DNA of 40,389 nt from Campylobacteraceae bacterium (GTDB taxonomy: Bacteria; Campylobacterota; Campylobacteria; Campylobacterales; Sulfurovaceae). The stretch is taken from contig JALVUD010000013.1 in NCBI GenBank assembly GCA_027035765.1, positions 1-40,389 of the forward strand, written 5' to 3'. Shown piece after piece: positions 8,207 through 15,704 of the stretch (position 1 is the stretch's first letter; each line of letters begins with the position of its first letter). A program made the position numbers and the translations under genes. The notes under the pieces were generated by a model. That model had not been told where the DNA came from, searched no databases, and saw only the letters and a program-made list of their open reading frames with translations.

Positions 8207-8228
8207 TTCTCCTGAAGAGAAAGCCCGG
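8207..8228. terminator. Hairpin in the adk to aldolase gap
   Basis: GCTTTCTC, loop CTGAA, GAGAAAGC-like sequence gives a compact eight-base-pair stem about 55 bases after adk. There is no T run, so termination activity is uncertain. Confidence 0.3.
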
Positions 8229-8264
8229 AGTCAGTCAACGAACATGCCCCATCCACCCTCATGC

Positions 8265-8270
8265 TACAAT
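8265..8270 (+). promoter_or_regulatory. -10-like element upstream of the class II aldolase gene
   Basis: TACAAT in ATGCTACAATAGGGG lies 33 bases before the start at 8303. No convincing -35 box is seen. Confidence 0.4.
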
Positions 8271-8302
8271 AGGGGTATATCCAGCCAAGGGAGGAACCCG
8301 CC

Positions 8303-9484
8303 ATGCTCAACCGTTTCGACCCCCAGGCCTCCGCCGGACTCTCCCCGCTGGAGCTGCGGGTCTATACCTCCCGCCTCCTGGGACAGGAACCCGACCTGGT
8401 CCTCCACGGCGGGGGCAACACCTCCGTCAAGATCGACGACACCCTCTACGTCAAAGGCAGCGGCTGGAACCTGGACACCATCGAAGCCCCCGGATTCGCC
8501 CCCGTGGCGATGGATGCTCTGCTGGAGATGGCACAGAGGGAGCAGCTCAGCGACACGGAGATGGTAGCGCTGCAGCGAGAGGCCCTCCGTGACCCCAACG
8601 CTCCCAATCCCTCCATCGAAGCGATCCTCCACGCCCTGATCCCCTTTGCCTACGTGGATCATACCCATGCCGATGCGGTGGTGACCATCTCCAACACTCC
8701 CGACGGACGGCGGCGGCTGGAGAAGCTCTACGGCGAAGGGATGCTGATCGTCGATTACGTCATGCCCGGTTTCGAACTGGCCCGGACCGTCAGAGAGCTG
8801 ACCGAAGGGATCGACTGGCAGGCGCTGGAGGGGATTCTCCTCATGCATCATGGCGTCTTCACCTTCGACGACGACGCCCGGCGCTCCTACGACCGGATGA
8901 TCGGGATCGTCACCCGGGCCGAGGAGTATCTGGAATCGCAAGCCCCTCTGCACCTCGCCGCGCCGGAGGCCGAACCGATCGCCCCCGGGACCCTGACGGC
9001 CCTCTCCGAAGCGGTCTCCGGACTGCGGGGCACGACGTTGGAAGCCCGCTCTATCCAGTCCCCGGAAGCCCTAGCCCTCTCCCACCGTCCCGGAGTGCGG
9101 CGTATCGTCCACAGCGGGGGACTGACCCCCGAACATGTCATCCGGATCAAACCCTTTCCCGCTCTGCTCAATCCCGACCGGCCCCTCGAGGGGATCGACA
9201 GCTTCGCCGAAGAGTACGAAAGCTATTTCCGGACCCATGCGGAGCCAAAACACCGACGGCTCGATCCCGCCCCGCGCTGGGGGGTCATGCCGGGCCAAGG
9301 CGTCCTGATCTTCGCCGCCGGCGAGAAGGAGCGGCGTATCGTCACCGATATCGTCGAACATACGATCCGTGCCATGCTCCGTGCCGAGCAGATGGGGGGA
9401 TGGCACAGCCTCAGCCCCGCCGAGCTCTTCGCCATGGAGTACTGGGAGCTGGAGCAGGCCAAACTGCGCAAAAAAGCTGATTAA
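8303..9484 (+). CDS. Stand-alone class II aldolase (aldolase half of the bifunctional aldolase/SDR family)
   Basis: The product is 393 residues, with AAGGGAGG before the start. The class II aldolase/adducin fold is clear: the phosphate-binding region LVLHGGGNTSVKIDDTLYVK (residues about 33-52), then DHTHADA supplying an HxH metal pair near residue 119, then ILLMHHGVFTFDDDARRSY with the third His. The C-terminal region, including EYWELEQAKLRKK, matches the linker that in bifunctional aldolase/short-chain dehydrogenase proteins leads into the Rossmann domain. Here the protein stops at that boundary, so the dehydrogenase half is missing. Relatives cleave ketose phosphates such as rhamnulose 1-phosphate; the substrate here is unknown. 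The next gene is an LsrG-like protein, and an AI-2 kinase lies nearby. Confidence 0.82.
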   Translation: MLNRFDPQASAGLSPLELRVYTSRLLGQEPDLVLHGGGNTSVKIDDTLYVKGSGWNLDTIEAPGFAPVAMDALLEMAQREQLSDTEMVALQREALRDPNAPNPSIEAILHALIPFAYVDHTHADAVVTISNTPDGRRRLEKLYGEGMLIVDYVMPGFELARTVRELTEGIDWQALEGILLMHHGVFTFDDDARRSYDRMIGIVTRAEEYLESQAPLHLAAPEAEPIAPGTLTALSEAVSGLRGTTLEARSIQSPEALALSHRPGVRRIVHSGGLTPEHVIRIKPFPALLNPDRPLEGIDSFAEEYESYFRTHAEPKHRRLDPAPRWGVMPGQGVLIFAAGEKERRIVTDIVEHTIRAMLRAEQMGGWHSLSPAELFAMEYWELEQAKLRKKAD

Positions 9485-9500
9485 TTTTCAAGGAGTCACT

Positions 9501-9794
9501 ATGGTTGTCAAACAAGTCACGTTCATCGCCCAATCCGGCCACGAAGAGCCCCTGCGGATCCTGCTGCGGGACATGGTGCAGCCCTCCAGAGCCGAACAGG
9601 GCTGTCTGCGCTACGATATCTACGAGATGAGCAAGATCCCGGGCCACTTCGTCGTGGTGGAGGCCTGGGAGAGCGAGGAGGCCCTGGAGGGACATCGACA
9701 CTCTGAACACTACCTCTACTACAAAGCCAACTACGAAGTCCACACCGCCGAAAAGTACTCCCAGGAGCTCACCCCTCTCTTCGAAGAGTTCTGA
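9501..9794 (+). CDS. ABM-domain protein, LsrG/YgiN-like
   Basis: The product is 97 residues, start ATG 9501 with AAGGAG eight bases before, and it lies 16 bases after the aldolase, so they are probably one transcript. It is a single ABM (antibiotic biosynthesis monooxygenase) fold with the usual EQGCLRYDIYE, HFVVVEAWESEEALEGHRHS and HYLYY segments. The superfamily holds quinol monooxygenases (YgiN) and the phospho-AI-2 isomerase LsrG. Sequence alone does not decide between them; the nearby AI-2 kinase favours an LsrG-like role, which is inference. Confidence 0.7.
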   Translation: MVVKQVTFIAQSGHEEPLRILLRDMVQPSRAEQGCLRYDIYEMSKIPGHFVVVEAWESEEALEGHRHSEHYLYYKANYEVHTAEKYSQELTPLFEEF

Positions 9795-10266
9795 GCCGCA
9801 CTCGGCGCATCTGATTCGGTACGGAAGCATACACACCAACGCCCCGCCTATCATCCCTACCGTCTTGGTGGAAACGCATACGGGAGTACAATCTACCAAA
9901 ATTCTTCCACTTTGATCAGAACTTTATATTTTCTTCTCTCGTTCCATGCTCTGCGTGGGAATGTATACGCAAACCCCAACGATCCAAAACCGCCCTGGAA
10001 CCGATAGCATGTCTATAGGAATAGAACCCTCTGAAAACCGGATCGATAAGTCTATCTTTTCCTCCAATAGCGGAACATTTTATATGGATAACGGCCGTAT
10101 TGCCGATAGCACAAAACAAAGGATAAGGGGATTTCGTATGAAGATTCAGTAGAATAGGACATAATATGTCATTTTGTCATGGTATTGGAAATAGCAGCAC
10201 ATTTCAAATCTTCTGCTATTTGGGGATATTAGGGGTGTTTGGTATAAAAATTTCATACTATAAATA
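9795..10266. other. Non-coding, repeat-derived stretch at the border of the AT-rich insert
   Basis: I see no credible gene. Decayed palindromes are present: CCCTACCG..GGTGGAAACGCATACGGGAG near 9858-9890, and GTTCCATGC TCT GCGTGGGAA (9940-9961) followed by TGTATACGC, a form of the REP-like repeat CGTTCCCACGC..GCGTGGGAATGC seen in many proteobacteria. Near 10022 is CCCTCTGAAAA, also found at 15604 and 32204. A 9-base inverted repeat, AAATAGCAG/CTGCTATTT, lies near 10189-10222. AT content rises from about 9900 onward. An AT-rich promoter-like region (TATAAA near 10257) precedes the HNH gene. Confidence 0.45.
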
Positions 10267-10273
10267 GTTATGT
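10267..10273 (+). other. Integron-type core site GTTATGT at the start of the nuclease insert
   Basis: GTTATGT fits the integron core consensus GTTRRRY and is the exact reverse complement of ACATAAC at 10992-10998. In integrated gene cassettes the leading core and the R'' box of the trailing attC are complementary because they come from one circular site. It lies 20 bases before the HNH start. Confidence 0.45.
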
Positions 10274-10292
10274 GTCACAAGAGGAGTAGTAA

Positions 10293-10997
10293 GTGACGTT
10301 TGAAGATTGGATGAGACATCGAGGCTTATCAGAATCATCCATAAAGAAATATGAGGGTGCAATTAGCGGCGCAATGTCCGAGTGGGCCATTGATGGCGGT
10401 ATTATGGATGGGCCTCTTACATCTATTTTGAGTCATAGTCGTTTTGAAGCCATTGCCATTAGGTTGAGAGAACTTCCAATCTATCAAGAGCGGAATGAAC
10501 GTGGCCACAATATGTACAATAGTGCATTGAATAAATATGCAGAATACCTACTTGAAGGATTTGATTCAGACATAGAGACGGATGTTGAAGAAATACTGTC
10601 CGAAGATAATATTACTGACACAGAAAAAGCAACATTACTTAAAACCAGAATAGGGCAAGGAAGCTTTCGTCAAAAATTAATATCAATTTGGGGAGGTTGT
10701 GCTGTAACAGGGTATAAGGATGCAACAATGTTGGTTGCTTCGCATATTAAGCCTTGGCGTGCATCATCAAATGCTGAACGGCTTGATGGTTACAACGGTT
10801 TGCTTTTGTTGCCTACTTTAGATAAGGCTTTCGATGCTGGTCTAATATCATTCGATGAAACAGGCAAAATAATGATTTCGCCTTTTCTTCAATCACCTGA
10901 CGAATTAGGCATTACTGACTCAATGGCAGTTAAACTAAAAAGTGAGCATCAAGTGTACATGGAGTTTCATCGTGATTCAGTGTATCGCAACACATAA
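10293..10997 (+). CDS. HNH endonuclease of restriction type
   Basis: The product is 234 residues. The GTG start at 10293 follows AGAGGAGT. The N-terminal 100 residues are helical (FEDWMRHRGLSESSIKKYEG) as in restriction-like HNH proteins. The C-terminal HNH_2-type domain is recognised from GCAVTGYKDATMLVASHIKP (residues about 140-160), then the NGLLLLPTLDKAFDAGLISF block. It should cleave DNA with a single metal ion; the final catalytic position of the motif appears non-standard and needs alignment. No methyltransferase lies beside it, unlike most type II systems, so it may act on modified or foreign DNA. The stop codon is embedded in the ACATAAC box of an attC-like site. Confidence 0.75.
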   Translation: MTFEDWMRHRGLSESSIKKYEGAISGAMSEWAIDGGIMDGPLTSILSHSRFEAIAIRLRELPIYQERNERGHNMYNSALNKYAEYLLEGFDSDIETDVEEILSEDNITDTEKATLLKTRIGQGSFRQKLISIWGGCAVTGYKDATMLVASHIKPWRASSNAERLDGYNGLLLLPTLDKAFDAGLISFDETGKIMISPFLQSPDELGITDSMAVKLKSEHQVYMEFHRDSVYRNT

Positions 10998-11074
10998 CAA
11001 GGCACTCGTTCATACGCAAACTACGCTGCGCTTCATTTGCGCCGCACAGCTTGGTCATTCGAATCTACTTAGAA
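10992..11074 (+). other. attC-like recombination site between the two nuclease genes
   Basis: The R''-like box ACATAAC (10992-10998) is followed by AAGGCACTC, an imperfect hairpin with CGCAAA..TTTGCG (11017-11043) and then AGCTTGG (11048-11054), the order typical of attC sites. It ends with CTTAGAA (11068-11074), complementary at six of seven positions to the TTCTAAC box after the next gene. The spacing from AGCTTGG to the last box is longer than usual, so the site is either degenerate or wrongly delimited. It contains the only GC-rich stretch between the two AT-rich genes. Confidence 0.45.
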
Positions 11075-11090
11075 TAAAGAAAAGAGAAAA

Positions 11091-11840
11091 ATGGACAAGG
11101 CATTGTTAAGCCATATTAAGGGTCATTTGCGGTCAGCTGTTGCACTAAAACAAGCAATGGATGCTGCGATTTCTTCTGCTAACGAAACCCATTGGAGATA
11201 TGTTGGATATCGGTCCTTCATGGAAAAGTATCAGCAAATAGTTACTTCTGTATCAAAAATAGTCGAAATCACCGCTCCAATAGGGACTTGGGATATTAGT
11301 AAAGTAAAAAGTTCTTTTGAGACTCCAGGACTCCTCCAGAAAGAATATTTTGAAGCTGTTTATACAAATCTTCTCATTTTGATTGCCTTTCTAGAACATA
11401 CACTTGGGGTTAAGTCTGATGAAACAAGAAGTCTGGTCGATTTTTTTCAAGCAAATATGCGAAAAGCTATTTTCGAAACGCCTAAGTATGAAAAGCAAGT
11501 CCAAGATGTTATAGAACAACTTCTAATTGGGCGTGGTATGAGCAGAGGAATTGACTATGAGAGAGAAAAGGGACGTGTAAGAGTATCAATAAAGGAGGTT
11601 GTGCCAGATTTTATCATTTACAGGCTGTCCTTAGCTATTGAAGTGAAATTATGCAAAAGTTCGTCAAAAGCCAAGTCTATAGTTGATGAAATCAATACTG
11701 ATATCCAATCTTACAGTAAATCGTATGATAGAATTGTTTTTATTGTCTATGACATAGGAGGAATCCAGAATGAAGAAGAGTTTAAAAATGGTCTTGAGAC
11801 AGAGAATGGAAATATTCAGGTAATTATAGTAAAGCACTGA
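11091..11840 (+). CDS. Putative PD-(D/E)XK nuclease, AT-rich
   Basis: The product is 249 residues, preceded by AAAGAGAAAA. Residues 1-160 are helical with no recognised domain. The C-terminal part carries a likely PD-(D/E)XK core: VVPDFIIYRLSLAIEVKL gives PD, then E-V-K after one beta strand, followed by a helix (SIVDEINTDIQSYSKSYDR) and a strand (IVFIVYDIGGI) in the expected order. Proteins of this build are found in restriction and other defence loci. Composition and codon use match the HNH gene upstream and differ from all other neighbours, so both arrived by transfer. Function is inferred from the motif only. Confidence 0.65.
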   Translation: MDKALLSHIKGHLRSAVALKQAMDAAISSANETHWRYVGYRSFMEKYQQIVTSVSKIVEITAPIGTWDISKVKSSFETPGLLQKEYFEAVYTNLLILIAFLEHTLGVKSDETRSLVDFFQANMRKAIFETPKYEKQVQDVIEQLLIGRGMSRGIDYEREKGRVRVSIKEVVPDFIIYRLSLAIEVKLCKSSSKAKSIVDEINTDIQSYSKSYDRIVFIVYDIGGIQNEEEFKNGLETENGNIQVIIVKH

Positions 11841-11865
11841 AATTCTAACAATTGGGTGCACTTTG

Positions 11866-12060
11866 TACTGGTTCCCACCGTCCCCTGATAGGAACCCATA
11901 CGAGACTCTCTGTGAGTACAACAAACGTTCCTATTGCTAATATAACCCCTGAAAAGAACTGCAAGCTAAACAACGTAAAAATCGGAGAGTATCAAAGGAT
12001 GACAAGATATGTCATCTAGGTACTCCCGCCAAGATGGTGGGAAGGAGAGGAAAGTGCCCC
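11866..12060. repeat. REP-like palindrome remnants between the nuclease gene and the cupin gene
   Basis: The left end, GGTTCCCACCGTCCCC..GGAACCCATACGAG..CTCTGTGAGTACAACAAA, is closely similar to 15536-15590. A perfect hairpin GATGACA AGATA TGTCATC lies at 11998-12016. The right end, TCCCGCCAAGATGGTGGGAA (12024-12043) then GGAGAGGAAAG, matches the palindrome at 15663-15683 and its flank. The same two modules in the same order at both loci suggest one composite repeat in different stages of decay. Confidence 0.6.
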
Positions 12061-12071
12061 ATACCACCCCC

Positions 12072-12443
12072 TCACTCCCAGACAAAAGGCTGTCCCGGCT
12101 CCCAGTCGATATAGACGCTGTCCTTGAACTCCAGATGGGGGGCCTTGACAAAGACCGCTTTGAAATCCTTCTCCGAAACGTTGCGAAAATAGTGTGCCTC
12201 TCCCGGTTCGCAGATCAGATAGTCTCCGGCCTTCAGCAGCACCCGTTCGCCGTCGACCCAGACTTCGCACTCCCCCTCCAGCGCCAGAAAGGACTCCTCC
12301 TGATGCTCGTGCCGATGGCAGGGATGGGATTCGCCGGGGGTGATCACCACGATCCCCAGATCGACCCGTTCTCCCTTGGTCAGGTATTTGGGGCCGTGGT
12401 CCCCGAAGCGATATTCATGTGCCTTTTCGGATGTCAGTTTCAT
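12072..12443 (-). CDS. Small single-domain cupin protein
   Basis: The product is 123 residues from the ATG at 12443, which overlaps the lsrK-like stop as ATGA; an in-frame GTG at 12461 lies within lsrK and is less likely. The cupin motif 1 is ITPGESHPCHRHEHQEESFL with metal ligands His, His and Glu, and motif 2 is PGEAHYFRN. Such proteins are often sugar or sugar-phosphate isomerases or regulators. Coupling to the AI-2 kinase suggests action on the same metabolite, which is inference. The C-terminus (YIDWEPGQPFVWE) is acidic and aromatic. Confidence 0.75.
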   Translation of the reverse strand: MKLTSEKAHEYRFGDHGPKYLTKGERVDLGIVVITPGESHPCHRHEHQEESFLALEGECEVWVDGERVLLKAGDYLICEPGEAHYFRNVSEKDFKAVFVKAPHLEFKDSVYIDWEPGQPFVWE

Positions 12444-13999
12444 AGTCCCGGTGCCCTCCACATCGATGTCGTCAATCCCCTGTCAACCAGGGGGAGCTGC
12501 GTATCGTAGATCTCCCGCCAGCGCTCCGCCTGCTCCCGGTAGAACCCGAAAAGGGACGGATCCGGCTCGCAGTGACGTGCCCAGCGGACCAGCCGATCCG
12601 CCGCTTCGGTGAGGGAGCCGTAGATCCCCGCTCCCACCCCGGCGGCAAAGGCCCCGCCCAGCGCCGTCGCCTCCGTCACTTCGGGGATACGGATCTCCCG
12701 GCCCGTCACGTCGGCCAGGATCTGAGGCCAGAGCTCCCCTTTGGCCGCGCCGCCGGCAAAGACCAGATGATCGCTCTGGACCCCGGCGAAGTCGAAGATC
12801 TTCTCCAGGTTGAGTGCCGAGACAATGGCCGCATTTTCCTCCAGCGCCCGGAACATCGCCGCCTTGACCGGTCCCTCCAGCGGCAGGTTGACAAAGGAGG
12901 GTGCCGCATGGTACCAGCGGCCGTATTTCATCGTATCGGAGAAGATCGGCACGATCCCCAGAGAACCCGGCGGTACCTGCGCCGCCTCCCGCTCCATCCA
13001 GGTGTAGGGATCGATCCCGGCATCCGATGCCTTTTCCGCTTCACCCTGGCAGAAACTGTCCCGGAACCAGCGCATCACCAGACCGGTGAAAAAGGTGATC
13101 CCCTCCGCCTGGGAGAGGCCGGGGACGACATGGGGGTTGATCCGGATGTTCATTGCCGGATCGCTGCTTGCGGCGGGGACATTGACGATCTGCTGCCAGA
13201 AGCTGCCCCCAAGGATGGCGCTGTCTCCTTCCCGGACGATTCCCAGTCCCGCACTGCCCAGCTGCACATCCCCGCCGCCGGCCACCACCAGGGTCTCCGG
13301 GCTCAGCCCCGTCGCCGCTGCCGCTTCAGCCGTCACACGGCCCAGAACGGTGCCTGTCTCGACCACCGGCGGGAAGAGATCGTCACGCAGATCCGCTTTC
13401 CTCGCCAGCTCCGGGGCCCAGTTGCGCTCGGCCAGGGAGAAGATCCCCGAGGTTCCGGCGTTGGAGGGTTCGGCGGCGACCACACCGCTGAGACGGGCCA
13501 GGACCCAGTCGCTGATCATGGTCATGGCGGCGGCCTCTTCGTAGATCTCCGGACGGTGACGGCGTACCCAGAGCAGACGCGGGATGGCTCCCAGCGCAAA
13601 GGTCTGGCCGCTGAGTGCATACCCCTCCCGCTCCAGCTCCGGAAACTCCCGGTGAAGCTCCGCCACCTCCCGGGAGGCCCTGGCATCCACATTGGCCACG
13701 GCAAAGAGCTCCCGCCCCTCCCGGTCATAGAGGACAATCCCCTCCCGCATACTCGTCGCCGAAACCGCGGCGATTTCGGAACTGTCAACACCGGAAGAGG
13801 CAAATGCTTCACGGATGCACTCCACCGTCAGTCTCCAACCTGCCTCCGAATCGAAACTCATGGAGTCGGGGACCCCCGGCTCGCTCCGGTGGTGCCACTC
13901 CCGCTGTCCGATCCCCCGCTGCCGACCCCGGGTATCGAAGATCACCGCCCGGACGCTCCCCGTCCCCGCATCGATGGTCATCAGGTATCGTTCCGCCAT
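12440..13999 (-). CDS. lsrK: FGGY-family kinase, LsrK-type autoinducer-2 kinase
   Basis: The product is 519 residues, close to the 530 of enterobacterial LsrK, and it resembles that protein along its whole length. Shared blocks include DAGTGSVRAVIFD at the N-terminal ATPase motif, AAVSATSMREGIVLYDREG, VDARASREV, MISDWVLARLSG, GGGDVQLGSAGLGIVR, FRALEENAAIVSALNLE, LWPQILADVTG and the terminal VDRGLTTSMWRAPGL. LsrK phosphorylates the AI-2 precursor DPD with ATP, trapping it in the cytosol. The match is far closer to LsrK than to xylulose or glycerol kinase. No lsrACDB transporter, lsrR, lsrF or luxS is in the window. The gene overlaps the cupin gene by four bases and is divergent from mqo. Confidence 0.88.
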   Translation of the reverse strand: MAERYLMTIDAGTGSVRAVIFDTRGRQRGIGQREWHHRSEPGVPDSMSFDSEAGWRLTVECIREAFASSGVDSSEIAAVSATSMREGIVLYDREGRELFAVANVDARASREVAELHREFPELEREGYALSGQTFALGAIPRLLWVRRHRPEIYEEAAAMTMISDWVLARLSGVVAAEPSNAGTSGIFSLAERNWAPELARKADLRDDLFPPVVETGTVLGRVTAEAAAATGLSPETLVVAGGGDVQLGSAGLGIVREGDSAILGGSFWQQIVNVPAASSDPAMNIRINPHVVPGLSQAEGITFFTGLVMRWFRDSFCQGEAEKASDAGIDPYTWMEREAAQVPPGSLGIVPIFSDTMKYGRWYHAAPSFVNLPLEGPVKAAMFRALEENAAIVSALNLEKIFDFAGVQSDHLVFAGGAAKGELWPQILADVTGREIRIPEVTEATALGGAFAAGVGAGIYGSLTEAADRLVRWARHCEPDPSLFGFYREQAERWREIYDTQLPLVDRGLTTSMWRAPGL

Positions 14000-14199
14000 A
14001 CTGCCTCCTTCTCTGTAAAAATGATGCCGGAACTCCGGTTAGAAGCGGTTGACACCGGAATCGGAAATATCACTGAATGTCTGAAAATCCGACTCTCGAC
14101 AGGAAAAGAGGATTCAGTCCGAAATTTCGGTATCTGTCAGCAATCTCGAAGCGAGAGTGGATAAGAATACCCGATAGGTCATCATAAAAAAGGGAGAAA

Positions 14200-15522
14200 A
14201 TGATCATCAACAAAACTTTCGACACGGCCATCATCGGCGCCGGGGTAGCGGGAAGCGCCCTGCTCTACACTCTGGCACGCTATACCGACATCCGGGAGGT
14301 GATCCTTTTCGAAAAATATGAAGAGCCCGCCCTGCTCAACTCCAGCCCCAGGGCCAACTCCCAAACACTGCATATCGGCGATATCGAGACCAACTACACT
14401 CTGGAGAAGGCCCGTACCGTCAAACACAACGCCGCAATGATCGCCCACTACATCACCCGCTTCGGATACGAGGAGCGCATCGGCTTCCGGCGGGACAAGA
14501 TGATCCTGGCCGTGGGAGAGGAGGAGACGGCACGGCTGGAGGAGCGCTACAGGGAGTTCTCCGAACTCTTCCCCTACTATCGCCGGATGGAGGGCGACGA
14601 GCTCCGGGAGAGGGAGCCGATGCTCATGGAGGGACGGGAGGAGAAGGTCCTGGCCCTGGGCGTCGAAGGAGAGATCACAACAGTCGACTTCCAAAAGCTC
14701 AGCGAGAGCTTCATCGAGAACGCTCTGGAGAGCGGCAAAAACATCCAGATGCACTACAACGAGGAGGTCACCGAGATCCGGGAGGCCGACGGACTCTTCG
14801 AGATCGTCACCCCCAACAGCACCTACAAAGCCCGCAGCGTCGTCGCCAACGCCGGGGCCTACTCCCTGCTCTTCGCCCAGCATCTGGGGTACGGGAAGAA
14901 TCTGGCGATCCTGCCTATCGGCGGCAGCTTCTTCTTCACCACCCGCAAGCTCCTCAACAGCAAGGTCTACACCATGCAGCATCCCAAGCTCCCTTTCGCC
15001 GCCGTCCATGCCGACCCCGACATCACCGCTGACTGGAACACCCGTTTCGGACCCACCGCTTTCGCCCTGCCCAAACTGGAGCGCTACCGCCAGGCCCACA
15101 TCATGGACCTCCTCGAAGCGATGGACATCGGCAAGGATACCCTGGAGGTCTACTACAACCTGCTCAAAGACAGCACCATCCGAAACTACATCTTCCGCAA
15201 CTTCCTCGACGAGCTGCCCTATGTGGGGAAAAACGTCTTCGTCAAAGATGCAAAAAAGATCATCCCCTCCATGACCGCCGACGATCTGGTCTTTGCCGAC
15301 GGCTATGGTGGAATGCGTCCCCAGATCATCGACAAAAACACCCATCAGCTCCAGATGGGAGAGGCCAAGCTCACCGTCGGAGGCGCCATCTTCAACATGA
15401 CCCCCTCCCCCGGCGCCAGTACTTCCCTGGCCATCGCCGAGAAGGATGCAAGACAGATCTGCGACTTTCTGGGGAAACGCTTCGACGAAGCGAAGCATCG
15501 GGAAGAAATTGTCGGGGAATAA
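14200..15522 (+). CDS. mqo: Malate:quinone oxidoreductase, Helicobacter-type FAD enzyme
   Basis: The product is 440 residues, preceded by AGGGAG. The N-terminal dinucleotide-binding motif is AIIGAGVAGSALLYTLARY, followed by NSSPRANSQTLHIGDIETNY, a block shared with the H. pylori Mqo. Further shared blocks are KVYTMQHPKLPFAAVHADPD, RFGPTAFALPKLER, the VRP-like GYGGMRPQIIDK and FNMTPSPGASTSLAIA at the C-terminus. It oxidises malate to oxaloacetate and passes electrons to menaquinone at the inner membrane. There is no membrane helix, as expected for a peripheral enzyme. Confidence 0.88.
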   Translation: MIINKTFDTAIIGAGVAGSALLYTLARYTDIREVILFEKYEEPALLNSSPRANSQTLHIGDIETNYTLEKARTVKHNAAMIAHYITRFGYEERIGFRRDKMILAVGEEETARLEERYREFSELFPYYRRMEGDELREREPMLMEGREEKVLALGVEGEITTVDFQKLSESFIENALESGKNIQMHYNEEVTEIREADGLFEIVTPNSTYKARSVVANAGAYSLLFAQHLGYGKNLAILPIGGSFFFTTRKLLNSKVYTMQHPKLPFAAVHADPDITADWNTRFGPTAFALPKLERYRQAHIMDLLEAMDIGKDTLEVYYNLLKDSTIRNYIFRNFLDELPYVGKNVFVKDAKKIIPSMTADDLVFADGYGGMRPQIIDKNTHQLQMGEAKLTVGGAIFNMTPSPGASTSLAIAEKDARQICDFLGKRFDEAKHREEIVGE

Positions 15523-15535
15523 CTTCAGTTTTTCT

Positions 15536-15697
15536 GGTTCCCACCGTCCCCGGCGGGAAGCCATACCTGGCTCTGTGAGGACGACAAAACAATCTCTTAT
15601 GGAGCCCTCTGAAAAAATGGAAGTCGGAAAGCATGCAGGGGTGACTACGTGTGTTGGAGGCATTCCCACCGAGGCGGTGGGAACGAGGGGAAAGACT
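15536..15697. repeat. REP-like palindromic repeat between convergent mqo and hemC
   Basis: Left module: GGTTCCCACCGTCCCCGGCG then GGAAGCCATACCTGG and CTCTGTGAGGACGACAAAA. Right module: the nine-base-pair hairpin TTCCCACCG AGG CGGTGGGAA (15663-15683), flanked by GGCA on the left and CGAGGGGAAAG on the right. The right module is the commonly seen CATTCCCACGC..GCGTGGGAACGAG type of REP-like element. Lying between convergent genes, it may also stop transcription from both sides. Confidence 0.7.
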
Positions 15698-15704
15698 AGA
15701 ACAA

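Larger units (their letters stand above)
10267..11849 (+). mobile_element. AT-rich pair of nuclease genes with gene-cassette architecture
   Basis: Base composition drops to about 38-40% GC by eye, against about 60% on both sides, and codon usage changes accordingly (AAA, ATA and TTA rich). Two compact genes in the same orientation are each followed closely by an R''-like box (ACATAAC overlapping the first stop; TTCTAAC three bases after the second) and preceded by the complementary or near-complementary core (GTTATGT; CTTAGAA against expected GTTAGAA). No integrase gene is in the window. An orphan cassette array is the simplest reading; an ordinary horizontally acquired defence islet is the alternative. 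Confidence 0.45.

Noticed and set aside
9946-10152. Short open frame in the gap before the HNH gene
   Set aside because: It overlaps REP-like repeat debris, has no convincing ribosome site and no recognisable sequence.
10293-10997. HNH protein as an IscB/Cas9-related nuclease
   Set aside because: It lacks RuvC and bridge-helix segments and is too short; the motif layout fits restriction-type HNH_2 proteins.
12440-13999. FGGY kinase as xylulokinase or glycerol kinase
   Set aside because: Block-by-block resemblance, including the C-terminal GLTTSMWRAPGL, fits LsrK much better than sugar kinases.
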